56,258 nt of DNA from positions 1 to 56,258 of the forward strand of contig NZ_JASPHQ010000017.1 in NCBI RefSeq assembly GCF_030227225.1, read 5' to 3'. The position numbers and the translations under genes are program-made. Below, in pieces: positions 1 to 9,147 of this stretch; the stretch's first letter is position 1; the number at the start of each line of letters is the position of its first letter. This stretch comes from Corynebacterium rhinophilum. Lineage in GTDB: Bacteria; Actinomycetota; Actinomycetes; Mycobacteriales; Mycobacteriaceae. Under the pieces are notes generated by a model. The model searched no databases. It saw only the letters and a program-made list of their open reading frames with translations, and was not told the DNA's origin.

Positions 1-67
1 CTAAGCCTGTACACGCTGATGGTACTGCAACCGGGAGGTTGTGGGAGAGTAAGTCACCGCCGACACC
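1..67 (+). rRNA. rrf: 5S ribosomal RNA, 3' part (5' end lies outside the window)
   Basis: The first 67 bases read as the 3' third of an actinobacterial 5S rRNA: the GGTACTGCAACCGGGAGG helix/loop, the GTGGGAGAGTAAGTCACCGC segment and a CGCCGACACC end. A hairpin terminator follows about 38 bp later, so this is the end of an rrn operon transcribed rightward. The exact mature 3' end is estimated. Confidence 0.9.
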
Positions 68-104
68 AAACAACAAAAAGATAACTACATACTGTTACTG
101 GTAG

Positions 105-160
105 TCCCCGAAAGACCACCACTCCGAATAACTGTGGGTGGTTGGTGTTTCGGGGATTTT
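105..160 (+). terminator. Rho-independent terminator of the rrn operon
   Basis: TCCCCGAAA at 105-113 pairs perfectly with TTTCGGGGA at 148-156. The stem is extended inward by GACCACCACT against GGTGGTTGGT-type bases, and a short T run follows. It lies directly downstream of the 5S gene. Bases 162-330 hold no gene that I can support. Confidence 0.85.
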
Positions 161-330
161 CCGTCGTTTTACCCCCGCTGATATTTGTGACTTGTACTCT
201 GCCGAGCTGGGGTTATGCGTGTCGGGTGTGTGGGTTTTACCCCTGGTGTCTTTTCGGGTGGGTAGTCTGATGCCTAGTTAGACGAAAACACATTCGACCA
301 TTCATGTGGAGTAATCGGGGTACTAACACG

Positions 331-1626
331 ATGACAAGTAGCACACCACCACCCACCACAACAGGCCACGATCCAGTAGACGACATCATAACGGGGGATA
401 CCCGTCCAGCCGGCGAGCCACTAGACTACAACACCGCTACTGATGGTGAGGCAGATGTACCGGTAGTCTTTTATGCCACCAACACACCAAACAACCCTAT
501 TGCTGCAGCTGGAGTACAGGCTAGGAAGAATTCCTGGTTGTTCTACCAATCACTACTTCCAGACTTAGATGATGACGTGGATCTGACACTGACCAGCTTG
601 GCTAAAGACCTAGGCCTAACCTATAGCATCCTATCTGGCATTATCAGGGCACACTTCCGCATGCAGGAACTACCGCTCGTGGCAGCCACCAACAGGCAGC
701 AATGGATACTAGATACACCACGCCTTAGGGTTATCGACCGGGAAATAGAACGTGTAGGCGACAACCACGAACACATAGGCCTAGTCGATGCCGCCCTGGC
801 AGATTTTCTCACACCGACAGCACCCAGCCAGCATGTGCCCACTGTGGCAGAAATCCGCCGCTTTATCCGCGACTTCATCGACACCCATCAGCTAGCAGAC
901 GACGATACTGACGAGGTCGAGCCTGCTCTTAACGTAGCTGTGCATAATAACCGGGCCACGATTAGTTTGACGTGTGATAAAGCTACTGCTGCCATCATCG
1001 CCCGCCATATCGACACCCAAGCAGACAACAACAGGTGCGGTGCCGGTGAAGCCTTAATCCAACTCATCCTGGACAACACGCATACCAAAGTCGCGATTAA
1101 TACCTTCACCACCGACACCACCGGCGACAATAACCCTGCCGGCGCCGGTGGTGGTGCTGGTGAGGCGAAAGTGTATTTCCCAGGCTACGGCTGGTCCCGC
1201 ATCACCAACCTAGAAAACATCGACACCTTCACCCGACAACTCAAACCAGACCACACCGAAAGCTACCAGCCCACCAGCCACATCCGCGCCTACACACAAG
1301 GCAGAGACCTCACCTGCCGCTGGCCCGGCTGCACCACACCAGCACATAAATGCCAACTCGACCACCGCATCGAATACAACAACGGCGGACCCACCAGCCC
1401 CGACAACCTCGTCACCCTGTGCCAACACCACCACAACATCAAAACCGACAAACGAGTCCACTACATCATGGACCCAATAACCGGCACCATCGCCTGGCTA
1501 CACACCGACGGAACCTACCACATAGACCACCCCACAGGACCACTCGCCACCACAAACACACACTGGCACTACACCTGGAAACAATTCCTCACACACAAAA
1601 GAAACAAACACAACAACAAAAAATAA
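331..1626 (+). CDS. HNH endonuclease domain protein of the DUF222/13E12-repeat family
   Basis: Predicted 431-residue protein. The C-terminal part (about residues 330-390) has an HNH signature: CRWPGC with a second Cys nearby, then LDHRIEYNNGG, a central Asn (SPDNLVTLC) and QHHHN. This fits the HNH nuclease family that follows a DUF222 region in actinobacterial 13E12-type proteins. The cellular role of these proteins is unknown; DNA cleavage is inferred from the motif. I chose ATG 331 because GGGG lies about 10 bases upstream, while an in-frame ATG at 304 has no ribosome-binding site. Base composition is unusual: the 3' third is very rich in A and C on the coding strand, unlike neighbouring genes, which hints at separate ancestry. 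It is isolated between the rrn operon and an ABC exporter operon. Confidence 0.85.
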   Translation: MTSSTPPPTTTGHDPVDDIITGDTRPAGEPLDYNTATDGEADVPVVFYATNTPNNPIAAAGVQARKNSWLFYQSLLPDLDDDVDLTLTSLAKDLGLTYSILSGIIRAHFRMQELPLVAATNRQQWILDTPRLRVIDREIERVGDNHEHIGLVDAALADFLTPTAPSQHVPTVAEIRRFIRDFIDTHQLADDDTDEVEPALNVAVHNNRATISLTCDKATAAIIARHIDTQADNNRCGAGEALIQLILDNTHTKVAINTFTTDTTGDNNPAGAGGGAGEAKVYFPGYGWSRITNLENIDTFTRQLKPDHTESYQPTSHIRAYTQGRDLTCRWPGCTTPAHKCQLDHRIEYNNGGPTSPDNLVTLCQHHHNIKTDKRVHYIMDPITGTIAWLHTDGTYHIDHPTGPLATTNTHWHYTWKQFLTHKRNKHNNKK

Positions 1627-1704
1627 GAACCACCAACCCAGCACCACCACACCAGTGCGCCCAATTCAGCCCATGGGATGATGGGACGCAGCGAATGAGC
1701 GGGT

Positions 1705-1710
1705 TACTAT
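1705..1710 (+). promoter_or_regulatory. Putative -10 element of the ABC exporter operon
   Basis: TACTAT fits the actinobacterial TANNNT -10 pattern and sits about 40 bp before ATG 1751, which has an AAGGAG ribosome-binding site. No convincing -35 element is visible. Confidence 0.4.
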
Positions 1711-1750
1711 GTAGAAAGGTAATTTCCCATTTACAAGGAGAACACGCTTT

Positions 1751-2479
1751 ATGACTGATGCCGCGGCACGCGCCGTTGACTTGTTTAAACAATACGGAAG
1801 CGATGACACAGCCGTTATCGCCCTTGATCACGTGTCCATCGAGTTTGGAAAGAACCAATTCACGGCCATTATGGGCCCCTCGGGTTCGGGCAAGTCGACG
1901 TTGATGCACACGATGGCAGGCTTAGACTCTGCTACTTCTGGTTCGGCGTTCATCGGGGATACCGATATGTCCCATCTCAATGACAAAGACATTACGGCGC
2001 TGCGCCGTGATCGCCTGGGATTCATTTTCCAGTCTTTCAACTTGGTTCCTACCTTGACGGCTGCGGAAAACATTACGCTGCCGACGGACATTGCAGGTAA
2101 GGACGTCGACAAGCAATGGTTTGAAGAAGTCACCCGCCGCTTGGGGCTGGCGGAGCGTTTGGAGCACCGTCCGGCGGAATTGTCTGGTGGTCAGCAGCAG
2201 CGTGTGGCATGTGCTCGCGCTTTAGTGTCGCGGCCGGAGATTATTTTTGGAGATGAGCCTACGGGTAACTTGGACTCCAATTCTTCGGCTGAGGTGCTGG
2301 ATATTCTGCGCACTGCGGTGGATCAGGATGACCAGACTGTGGTCATTGTGACGCATGATGCCAAGGCGGCGTCTTATGCTGATCGCGTAGTTTTCCTTGC
2401 TGACGGCAAGCTCGTTAACGAACTGCAGGATCCGACGATGGAGGCCATTCACAATGTAATGGCAGAGATTGAGGGTTAA
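1751..2479 (+). CDS. ABC transporter ATP-binding protein (MacB/LolD type)
   Basis: A 242-residue ATPase subunit that would energise the FtsX-type permease encoded immediately downstream. Visible motifs are Walker A GPSGSGKST (residues 42-50), the ABC signature LSGGQQQR near 144, Walker B IIFGDEP near 165 followed by TGNLDS, and the H-loop VTHD. Length and the NLDS D-loop are typical of the MacB/LolD/FtsE group, which do mechanotransmission or export rather than uptake. ATG 1751 has an AAGGAG ribosome-binding site at good spacing. The stop codon abuts the permease ATG, so the two form one operon. The substrate cannot be read from sequence; lipids, peptides or drugs are all possible. Confidence 0.93.
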   Translation: MTDAAARAVDLFKQYGSDDTAVIALDHVSIEFGKNQFTAIMGPSGSGKSTLMHTMAGLDSATSGSAFIGDTDMSHLNDKDITALRRDRLGFIFQSFNLVPTLTAAENITLPTDIAGKDVDKQWFEEVTRRLGLAERLEHRPAELSGGQQQRVACARALVSRPEIIFGDEPTGNLDSNSSAEVLDILRTAVDQDDQTVVIVTHDAKAASYADRVVFLADGKLVNELQDPTMEAIHNVMAEIEG

Positions 2480-5023
2480 ATGGCACGCGGAAACGCAATG
2501 CGCAGGGTGTCCGTGCGCAATATTTTGGCGCATAAGTTGCGCCTTGGGCTGACAATTTTGGCGGTGGTTTTAGGCACCGCCTTTATTGCTGGCTCTTTCA
2601 TGTTCACTAACTCTTTGAAGGCTACTTTTGATTCCGCGGTGGATAACCAATTCCGCGGTGTAGACGCAGTAGTTAGTGAGAACGATGATAGTGACCAGAA
2701 GCTGGATGAAGTGCTGCGCCAACAGCTGCTTGATGATCCCGCGGTTAAAAACATCAACGTCGCTGACTCGCAGACCGTGGTTGTTGCCGATGAAAATTCG
2801 GAGGCTTTCCAAACCCAAAGTGGTACTGCGAGCCTTGTGCCGTATTACCCCGCGGATAAAACCGTCGGTGGATCTAGTGAGCTGGTTGAAGGCGATGAGC
2901 CAAAAGCCATAGATGAGGTAACGATCAATTCCTCTGCTGCGGAGAAATACGATATTTCCGTTGGCCAGAAGCTTTTGGTGGTTCATCCGGATAGCCAGGA
3001 TGAGGTTAGGGTCACAGGCATCGTGGAGCCGCCGGTGGAGCAGGGCGATAGCATCGAGCTGCGGATGGGCGAGGTTGATTACCTAGGACGATTTGGTGAT
3101 CCCTCCCAGCTGAAGGTCTCTGCTGCTGATGGCGTAGATGCGAATGCGCTTGTCGATGACCTCAATGACAAGTTCGACATCAAAGCCGAGTCCGGCGAGC
3201 GTCTGGCAGAGCAAACCAGTGAAGCAATGACTGAGGCCTTGAAGTTTGTGAACTACTTCCTCGTTGCCTTTGGTCTTATCGCCTTGTTGGTGGGTACCTT
3301 TATTATTGCCAATACGTTTTCCATGATCGTGGCCCAGCGCATTAAGGAGTTTGCTCTGCTGCGCGCTTTGGGCGCTTCGCGTCGCCAGATCACCAATTCT
3401 GTTGTGGTGGAATCTGTCATCGTTGGCGTACTGGGTTCCATCGTCGGTGTTCTTGCCGGCGTGGGATTAGTCGCTGTTATCAAGGCAATTATGGGCGCCA
3501 ACGGTATGGACATCGGCGGCGGCTTGGGCTTGAGTGTTGCGGCCGTGGTGGTCCCCATTATTTTGGGCACGATTGTCACCGTGGTCTCCGCGTGGGCTCC
3601 TGCGCGGCGCGCGGGTGCTGTGGAACCGGTCGAGGCGATGCGCACGACGGAGTCTGCCTCCGGCTCTTCTTTAAAGGTCCGCACGATTTTCGGTGCGATC
3701 CTCATGATCGGCGGTATTATTGCGGCGTTTGCGGGCGTGCTTAGCGATGCCGAAACGAACGTCCGCGCCATTCTCGTCGGCCTCGGCGCCGTCGGAGTAA
3801 TTATTGGTTTCTTCCTGGCTGGGCCCGCGCTCTCTTTGCCACTGGTGCCAACACTGGGCAAGGCTATTGGTGCGCCTTTCGGGTCCATCGGCAAGCTGGC
3901 TGCTACTAACTCGCGGCGTAACCCGCGCCGCACCGCCGCTACGGCCTTTGCCCTAACCCTGGGTGTGGCATTGGTCACGAGCATCGGCATGCTGGGGCAG
4001 ACGATGAAGGCTTCCATCTCGGATACGGTGGACCAAACTATTACATCGGACTATATTTTGTCCGGTCCAAGCTCCGGAAGCTTCCCGACGCCGAAGGAAA
4101 CCGGTGCGCGTGCCGCAGAGGCAGACGGTGTGGATAAGGTCATTACCGTTGGCTCGGCCCCGGTTGCCGTGGACGGTCAGGCCTCCTTGGACTTTGGCGC
4201 CGGCGGTTTGTTCACCGTGACGGTAGATGCTGACCCGACCGCGATGCTGGCGATGAACATGGTGGAAGGCGATGCCAATATTGAAGGTGGCTTTGCCGCC
4301 ACAGAAGACTTCGCCAAAGAAAATGGCTGGAAGGTAGGAGAAACCTACGAGGTCACCGGAAGCGAACCAGGCAAGACCGCGGAAGCGAAACTGGTCGGTA
4401 CCTTTGAGCCCATCGAGACCATTCAAAATATGGTGGTTTCGCAGGACGTGGCAGAACAGGTCGCCGCTGACGGTGAATTCTCCGTGCAGATGGTGGGCGT
4501 ATTAGGCCAAGAAGGCTATGACAAGGAAGAGTTGCGCCAGAACCTCGAGGATGCTGTCAAGGATCTCGTGGTGGTACAGGTCAATACCGGTAAGGAATAT
4601 GCGGGTCAGGCTGCTGGCTTCATTGACCAGATGCTGGCCATTCTCTACGGTCTTCTTGCACTAGCCGTGATCATCGCGGTACTGGGCATTGTCAATACCT
4701 TGACCTTGGGCGTTATCGAGCGCCGCCAGGAGATCGGCATGTTGCGTGCGGTGGGTACGCAGCGCCGCCAAATTCGCAGGATGATCACTCTGGAGTCGGT
4801 CCAGATTTCGCTTTTCGGCGCAATCATGGGCATTCTCATTGGCCTCGGTTTGGGCTGGTCCTTCATTGAGATCTTGAATGATCAGGGCCTTGGCGGTGCT
4901 GAGGTTCCGTGGGGCATGTTGGTAATCATGCTGCTGGGATCCGCAGTGGTGGGCATCATTGCAGCGGTATGGCCATCGCAACGCGCGGCAAAGACGCCGC
5001 CACTGGAGGCGATTGCGGATTAA
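2480..5023 (+). CDS. ABC transporter permease with two FtsX domains (MacB-like exporter)
   Basis: An 847-residue membrane protein beginning with ATG directly after the ATPase stop codon (no gap). An N-terminal membrane segment (about residues 15-38) is followed by a roughly 210-residue extracytoplasmic domain, then an FtsX block of three helices around residues 255-390, another membrane pair near 400-455, a second extracytoplasmic region and a C-terminal FtsX block (about 720-840). Both FtsX blocks contain the IKEFALLRALGA / RQEIGMLRAVGT coupling-helix motifs. This duplicated arrangement is common for actinobacterial exporters. Its TAA overlaps the stop codon of the convergent downstream gene. 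Confidence 0.92.
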   Translation: MARGNAMRRVSVRNILAHKLRLGLTILAVVLGTAFIAGSFMFTNSLKATFDSAVDNQFRGVDAVVSENDDSDQKLDEVLRQQLLDDPAVKNINVADSQTVVVADENSEAFQTQSGTASLVPYYPADKTVGGSSELVEGDEPKAIDEVTINSSAAEKYDISVGQKLLVVHPDSQDEVRVTGIVEPPVEQGDSIELRMGEVDYLGRFGDPSQLKVSAADGVDANALVDDLNDKFDIKAESGERLAEQTSEAMTEALKFVNYFLVAFGLIALLVGTFIIANTFSMIVAQRIKEFALLRALGASRRQITNSVVVESVIVGVLGSIVGVLAGVGLVAVIKAIMGANGMDIGGGLGLSVAAVVVPIILGTIVTVVSAWAPARRAGAVEPVEAMRTTESASGSSLKVRTIFGAILMIGGIIAAFAGVLSDAETNVRAILVGLGAVGVIIGFFLAGPALSLPLVPTLGKAIGAPFGSIGKLAATNSRRNPRRTAATAFALTLGVALVTSIGMLGQTMKASISDTVDQTITSDYILSGPSSGSFPTPKETGARAAEADGVDKVITVGSAPVAVDGQASLDFGAGGLFTVTVDADPTAMLAMNMVEGDANIEGGFAATEDFAKENGWKVGETYEVTGSEPGKTAEAKLVGTFEPIETIQNMVVSQDVAEQVAADGEFSVQMVGVLGQEGYDKEELRQNLEDAVKDLVVVQVNTGKEYAGQAAGFIDQMLAILYGLLALAVIIAVLGIVNTLTLGVIERRQEIGMLRAVGTQRRQIRRMITLESVQISLFGAIMGILIGLGLGWSFIEILNDQGLGGAEVPWGMLVIMLLGSAVVGIIAAVWPSQRAAKTPPLEAIAD

Positions 5024-7155
5024 TGCTTAGACATCCAGACCTTGACCGCATCCGTGGTCTTGAGGTCTGGAAGGTAGGCATGCATCGTCGCTAGACCAAT
5101 ATTTGGAAGTTTCAGCTCGTCGTCGTAGCACAGGAACCATGGGTGCTCTTCGGGCTGGAACTTCTTTTTGCTTGCCGCCAGGCTGTGGAATCCGTAGAAG
5201 GGCTCGACCTCTTTGCCTAGGCGCTGCAAGAGATGATCGAGCCAGGAGGGCGACGATGCTTGCCCGGCCAGAGGGGCGCCGGATAAGGAGATCCAGGTAC
5301 AGCCTTCGGCGTTTGCGATGAGCAGGGCTTCTGAGATGAGCAGTTCCATAACTCCTTTGAAGCCATGCTCGTTGCGGCGCATGACGTCGAGGGTATAACC
5401 CGCGATGGATCCGTTTTCGAATACGGGCATCCAGCTGGTGACGCCGTGGAGGGTGCCGTCCTGGGCTTCGGCAAGCAGCAGGCGAGTGCCGGCGACCTTC
5501 ATTTCTTCTAGCCCGCCTAAGGTAAATCCCATTTCGGGCAGGGCTTTTTCTGCTACCCATTCCTCGCTAAGGGCAGTGATCTTGGCGATGGTGGTCAGGT
5601 CGAGCTCAGACCAACTGATCCAGCGGGTGCGAATTCCTTCCTTGGTTGCTTTATTGCGGGCGGTGCGCACGTTCTGGAATTTCTTTCCCTTGAACTCGGT
5701 GCGGCAGGGCAAGACGGCCTCTTCGGCAACGTGGACGCGCTTGAGTTCTGGGTGGGCGGCGGCGAAGTCCGCGTTGACGGAATACCAAGCCACGGACCAA
5801 CCCTGGTTGGAGGCGAAGGTGGCGAATTCGGTGCTGATATCGCGGCCCACGGGTGTGCCTAGGGTGAGGGCGACGCCGTTGGAGACGCGGTAGGCCACGT
5901 AGGAATCGCCGTGGAAGAAGTAGCGGTTGGATTTCCACAGGGTCATAAAGGAGAGGTGGTCGCCCGTGCCGGATTCGAGCAGGCGGCGCGCGGTGCGGAT
6001 ATCTGCCGCGTTTGCTGGATCGGTGGGCCGGGAGAAGCCGCGATAGAGGCGGAAGGCCACGAAGATCCAAAAGGCGTTTCCTATCCACTCGTAGAGGAAC
6101 CAGGCGAGGGACGACGTGGGGATTACGTGGTGGGGAAGTATCAGGGCCACCACGGTGGGCAGGAAGCGCAACGGGGTTTCAGCGAGCACGTTCGGCAGCG
6201 GGGCGTGCAGCTGCGCGATGAGAATCCAGAGCACCGAACCGCATGCGGCGATGCCAGCGCTTAACAGAGCGGTGCGCAGGAGATAGGCGCGGTTTTCGTG
6301 GGTGGGAAACAGCCGCCGGTTAATGAGCAGGATTGCGAGCACGCTAAGCCAAGGCAGCGTGACAGGGATGAGCTCGGGGAGGAAAGAAAGCCTATAGGCA
6401 AGCAGGGCAAGGGCCGCTACCTGCGATAAGACCGCGAGCCTCCAGGCGGTGATGCGCCCGCGCACGAGGCCGAAGCAAAAGACGAGTTGCAGGATGAGTG
6501 GCAACAGGTTGGCTACCACGGGCCCGATTCCGCGGCTATCTTGCCAGAGCAGGCGCGTGACATCGGAAAATGGGCCTTGCGCCAACGGATCCAGGGCGAT
6601 GAAGGCGGGGCCTATCGCAACGCAGGCGACGCAGACGGCGATGAGCACGCGTTGTTCGCGGACGGTCGGCGTACCGGGTGCGGGTTTGGCGAGCAGCTGG
6701 CCGGCGGCGATGGATAGGGCGGCGGTAGTGATACCGAGGACATCGGAAAGCGCGCCCGCGTACAGCACGTACGTGGCGGTCAGGGAAAGAATGGAAATTC
6801 GGAGGCGGCGGCGCCACAGGCGGGGCATGAACGCGGAGGCGAACCCGGCCGCGCCTACGATGAATCCAATCGGACTGAGGAAGTCGGTGCTATTGGGCCA
6901 GTGCTTGGCGATGCCCAGCGTTATCGGCACTCCAATCGCCGTCGCCGCCAGCCCGGTGGTGAGGGTATAGGTGGAACCGAGGAGCCACTCGGCCGGGGCG
7001 AGCCAGGTGGCGATGAGCACGGTAATGATGATGGAAGCACCCGGGTGAGCGGTGGTGAGCGCAAGCCACGGTTTGAGGGGAAAATCGACGAGGTGTAGCG
7101 ACCACATGATGGCCAGCAGAGCGATGGAAACGGGAAGCTTTTTAAGAATGGACAT
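5020..7155 (-). CDS. Aminoacyl-lipid synthase (MprF-like, DUF2156), probable alanyl-diacylglycerol/alanyl-phosphatidylglycerol synthase
   Basis: A predicted 711-residue protein with about a dozen hydrophobic segments in the first 400 residues and a soluble C-terminal DUF2156 domain (about 410-710) of the MprF/aminoacyl-phosphatidylglycerol synthase family. The enzyme would transfer an amino acid from aminoacyl-tRNA to membrane lipid. In C. glutamicum a homologue makes alanyl-diacylglycerol, and together with a putative esterase encoded just upstream also alanyl-phosphatidylglycerol. The same gene pair occurs here: the esterase gene precedes and overlaps this one by 14 bp. I chose ATG 7155, which has GGGA upstream; an in-frame ATG at 7167 is possible. 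The amino-acid specificity is inferred from the C. glutamicum case. Its stop codon overlaps that of the convergent ABC permease. Confidence 0.85.
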   Translation of the reverse strand: MSILKKLPVSIALLAIMWSLHLVDFPLKPWLALTTAHPGASIIITVLIATWLAPAEWLLGSTYTLTTGLAATAIGVPITLGIAKHWPNSTDFLSPIGFIVGAAGFASAFMPRLWRRRLRISILSLTATYVLYAGALSDVLGITTAALSIAAGQLLAKPAPGTPTVREQRVLIAVCVACVAIGPAFIALDPLAQGPFSDVTRLLWQDSRGIGPVVANLLPLILQLVFCFGLVRGRITAWRLAVLSQVAALALLAYRLSFLPELIPVTLPWLSVLAILLINRRLFPTHENRAYLLRTALLSAGIAACGSVLWILIAQLHAPLPNVLAETPLRFLPTVVALILPHHVIPTSSLAWFLYEWIGNAFWIFVAFRLYRGFSRPTDPANAADIRTARRLLESGTGDHLSFMTLWKSNRYFFHGDSYVAYRVSNGVALTLGTPVGRDISTEFATFASNQGWSVAWYSVNADFAAAHPELKRVHVAEEAVLPCRTEFKGKKFQNVRTARNKATKEGIRTRWISWSELDLTTIAKITALSEEWVAEKALPEMGFTLGGLEEMKVAGTRLLLAEAQDGTLHGVTSWMPVFENGSIAGYTLDVMRRNEHGFKGVMELLISEALLIANAEGCTWISLSGAPLAGQASSPSWLDHLLQRLGKEVEPFYGFHSLAASKKKFQPEEHPWFLCYDDELKLPNIGLATMHAYLPDLKTTDAVKVWMSKH

Positions 7156-8341
7156 TGTTAATCCCATCGAACGGATCTGTTTCTACCTTGATGCCGCCGC
7201 GGGCAGCGGCCCAAGCAAAGGATTCGCGTAGCGCGGGGCGCCAGACCTGGAAGGAGTGCCCACCCGGCCGCGTGCCGTAATAGGTTTTCATTCCGGCTGC
7301 CCGAGCTTTATCTGATAGCGAGCGCAGGGCGTTGACGGATGCGGCATCGTCATCACCGGCGATGAAGATGGCCTGAAGGTTGTCGTAGCGGTTGCGCTCC
7401 AAGAGGTAGGCGGGGTCTTGGTTGTTATAGGCGGATTCATCGCCGTGGAAAAACTTATTAACGGTGGCGGAATGGTTGCCAATGGTCGGCTCGGCCTCGC
7501 CGGAGATATCGATAACGGAGCCGTAGGCATTCGGATGGGTGGTAGCTATTTGCAGCGCGCAGGTGCCGCCGTAACTTAGCCCGCCAACGGTCCAGGTGTG
7601 CTGATCGTTGTTGACTTGGAACTTTGACTTTATATCTTTGGGAACATCGCGGGTGAGGTAGGTCATGACTTGGGCGACATCGCTATCGGCGCAGATGGGG
7701 TTCGCGGTCTCGGAACCGGTGGCATCGACGGCGATGACGATGGGGCTGCGCCCGCCATTGGCCGCTTGGAATTGATCGGCGGTTTCGTCCGCTTCGCCCG
7801 AACCAAACCATTGATCCGGGCCGCCGGGGTTGCCGTGGAGAAGGACCAGAACCGGGAGGTTGTGATCCGTCCAGTATGCGGGCGGGATATACGCGGTGGC
7901 GGTGCGCGCGGAGAAGTGGGACGTTGCGCTGGGCAGATCGACGTGGACGAGGGCGGCGCCGGAATGGGTGGTGGTGAACTCGTCATAGTCCATTTCCTTC
8001 GCCACAGGGCGCGGGTCGAGGGAGCCGACGTCTGGATAGGTTTGATATTCCATATTGACTAGCCCGACGGTGGCCAAGAGGGAAAAGATTCCCACCACGA
8101 CCGTGATCACCTTGGGCCTGCGCAGGAGTGCGGCCAAGGGAACTACCGCGGCTAGATAGATGTGCCAGGGTACTTCCCAGTGCCGGAGGAAGAACCACCC
8201 AATGGCGCAGAGGACGAGGGCGAAAAGTATCGGCCAGATTTTCTTTTGGGTGATAACAACGATCGCCGCTACCGCGAGGATGAGGAGGAATATGACGCCG
8301 TTGACGGGCTCGGCCAATGGCAGGTTCATAAAGAAGTTCAC
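7142..8341 (-). CDS. Membrane-anchored alpha/beta-hydrolase (esterase), partner of the aminoacyl-lipid synthase
   Basis: A 399-residue protein. Residues 1-115 contain about four hydrophobic segments; the rest is an esterase-D/mycolyltransferase-like alpha/beta-hydrolase. The nucleophile motif GLSYGG puts the catalytic Ser near residue 255, an oxyanion-type LLHGNPGG segment lies near 155, and a C-terminal GGHSF supplies the likely catalytic His near 360. The gene overlaps the downstream aminoacyl-lipid synthase by 14 bp, so the two are co-translated. In C. glutamicum the corresponding upstream esterase is needed for alanyl-phosphatidylglycerol formation. The first start is GTG at 8341; ATG 8329 in frame is an alternative and neither has a clear ribosome-binding site. 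Confidence 0.82.
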   Translation of the reverse strand: MNFFMNLPLAEPVNGVIFLLILAVAAIVVITQKKIWPILFALVLCAIGWFFLRHWEVPWHIYLAAVVPLAALLRRPKVITVVVGIFSLLATVGLVNMEYQTYPDVGSLDPRPVAKEMDYDEFTTTHSGAALVHVDLPSATSHFSARTATAYIPPAYWTDHNLPVLVLLHGNPGGPDQWFGSGEADETADQFQAANGGRSPIVIAVDATGSETANPICADSDVAQVMTYLTRDVPKDIKSKFQVNNDQHTWTVGGLSYGGTCALQIATTHPNAYGSVIDISGEAEPTIGNHSATVNKFFHGDESAYNNQDPAYLLERNRYDNLQAIFIAGDDDAASVNALRSLSDKARAAGMKTYYGTRPGGHSFQVWRPALRESFAWAAARGGIKVETDPFDGINNVHS

Positions 8342-8403
8342 ACAGAGAAATCGTAGGCCTGCGCTGGTCCAATCTATCTAGGAGCGAGCTGGGAATTGCG
8401 TAC

Positions 8404-8763
8404 CTAGATCCCGTGATAGATAAGTCCAGCCCACATCACCCCGCGCCAGGCTAAAACCACTCCGATCCCGATGGTCCAAAAGAGGTATTTGCATAGGGGC
8501 CACCATTGCCGCTGTTTGACCATTTCCCCTAGCTCTTTCGCCATGGTGGACCAGGTGGAAAGTCCACCGGCGAGGCCGAGGGCGAAGAGGGGATGGGTGA
8601 AGGGGGCATCGGCAAGCTGCGAAAAGCCCACCGCCAAGCCAAAAACCAAGGAGCCCAGGATATTGGATACGAAGGTGCAATACGGCGAGGGCAGCAGGCG
8701 GGTAAAACCGTAGCGCGCCGCGCCGCCGAGAAAACCGCCGATAAGGACGAAGAGCAGGTTCAT
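8404..8763 (-). CDS. crcB: CrcB/FluC fluoride channel subunit
   Basis: A 119-residue, four-helix protein with the CrcB hallmarks: the N-terminal GGFLGGAARYG, the SNILGSLVFG segment with its conserved Asn, and the GLAGGLSTWSTM motif. Fluc channels export fluoride as dimers in antiparallel orientation; many actinobacteria encode two different subunits side by side, as here. Its ATG overlaps the upstream subunit's TGA by 4 bp (ATGA), so the two are translationally coupled and probably form a heterodimer. Confidence 0.93.
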   Translation of the reverse strand: MNLLFVLIGGFLGGAARYGFTRLLPSPYCTFVSNILGSLVFGLAVGFSQLADAPFTHPLFALGLAGGLSTWSTMAKELGEMVKQRQWWPLCKYLFWTIGIGVVLAWRGVMWAGLIYHGI

Positions 8764-9062
8764 CGCAGCTTATCCCCAGCGAGGTAGGCGGCGGTGCAGC
8801 CCACGAGCGTGGCCGCGACATAGGCCAGGGCGATGCTCCAGTGGGAATCTGCGGTGAAGAAAGCAAAGCCAGCAAAGCTGGTAAAACCGCCCAAGAATCC
8901 GGTGCCCCAGAAAGGCCCGGGGCGGGTATATCCCATCAGCGCGCTGCCGACGATGTTGAGGATAAGCAGCGGGATCAGCCCGCCGCCGAGCGCGATAGTT
9001 AAGAGATAGCGGGCACCGGCGCCGAGCGCGGCACCGGACCCGGCGATGAGGAAGTGCGGCAT
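8760..9062 (-). CDS. crcB: CrcB/FluC fluoride channel, second subunit
   Basis: About 100 residues with four hydrophobic segments and the CrcB motifs GAALGAGARYL, LNIVGSALMG and GFLGGFTSFAGF. It is the partner of the overlapping downstream crcB. I chose ATG 9062 because it gives the usual CrcB N terminus; ATGs at 9071 and 9074 are in frame. A longer reading frame to 9251 would run through the divergent promoter region and into the neighbouring gene, so it was not used. I saw no fluoride riboswitch in the short leader. Confidence 0.88.
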   Translation of the reverse strand: MPHFLIAGSGAALGAGARYLLTIALGGGLIPLLILNIVGSALMGYTRPGPFWGTGFLGGFTSFAGFAFFTADSHWSIALAYVAATLVGCTAAYLAGDKLR

Positions 9063-9105
9063 GGGGCCCATCATAGTGGGCGAAGTCTCAGGAAAAGCAC
9101 AGGGC

Positions 9106-9140
9106 ATTGTATCTGAAAAAGGGAGGTTAAACGCTAAACT
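9106..9140. promoter_or_regulatory. Divergent -10 elements for the crcB pair and the MauE-like gene
   Basis: On the minus strand TACAAT (9111-9106) fits a -10 box for the crcB genes. On the plus strand TAAACT (9135-9140) lies 7 bp before GTG 9148, which would make the MauE-like transcript leaderless. No -35 motifs are convincing. Confidence 0.4.
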
Positions 9141-9147
9141 AATCGGC

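Noticed and set aside
9063..9147. Fluoride riboswitch upstream of the crcB genes
   Set aside because: The minus-strand leader is short and does not show the conserved pseudoknot sequences of that riboswitch.
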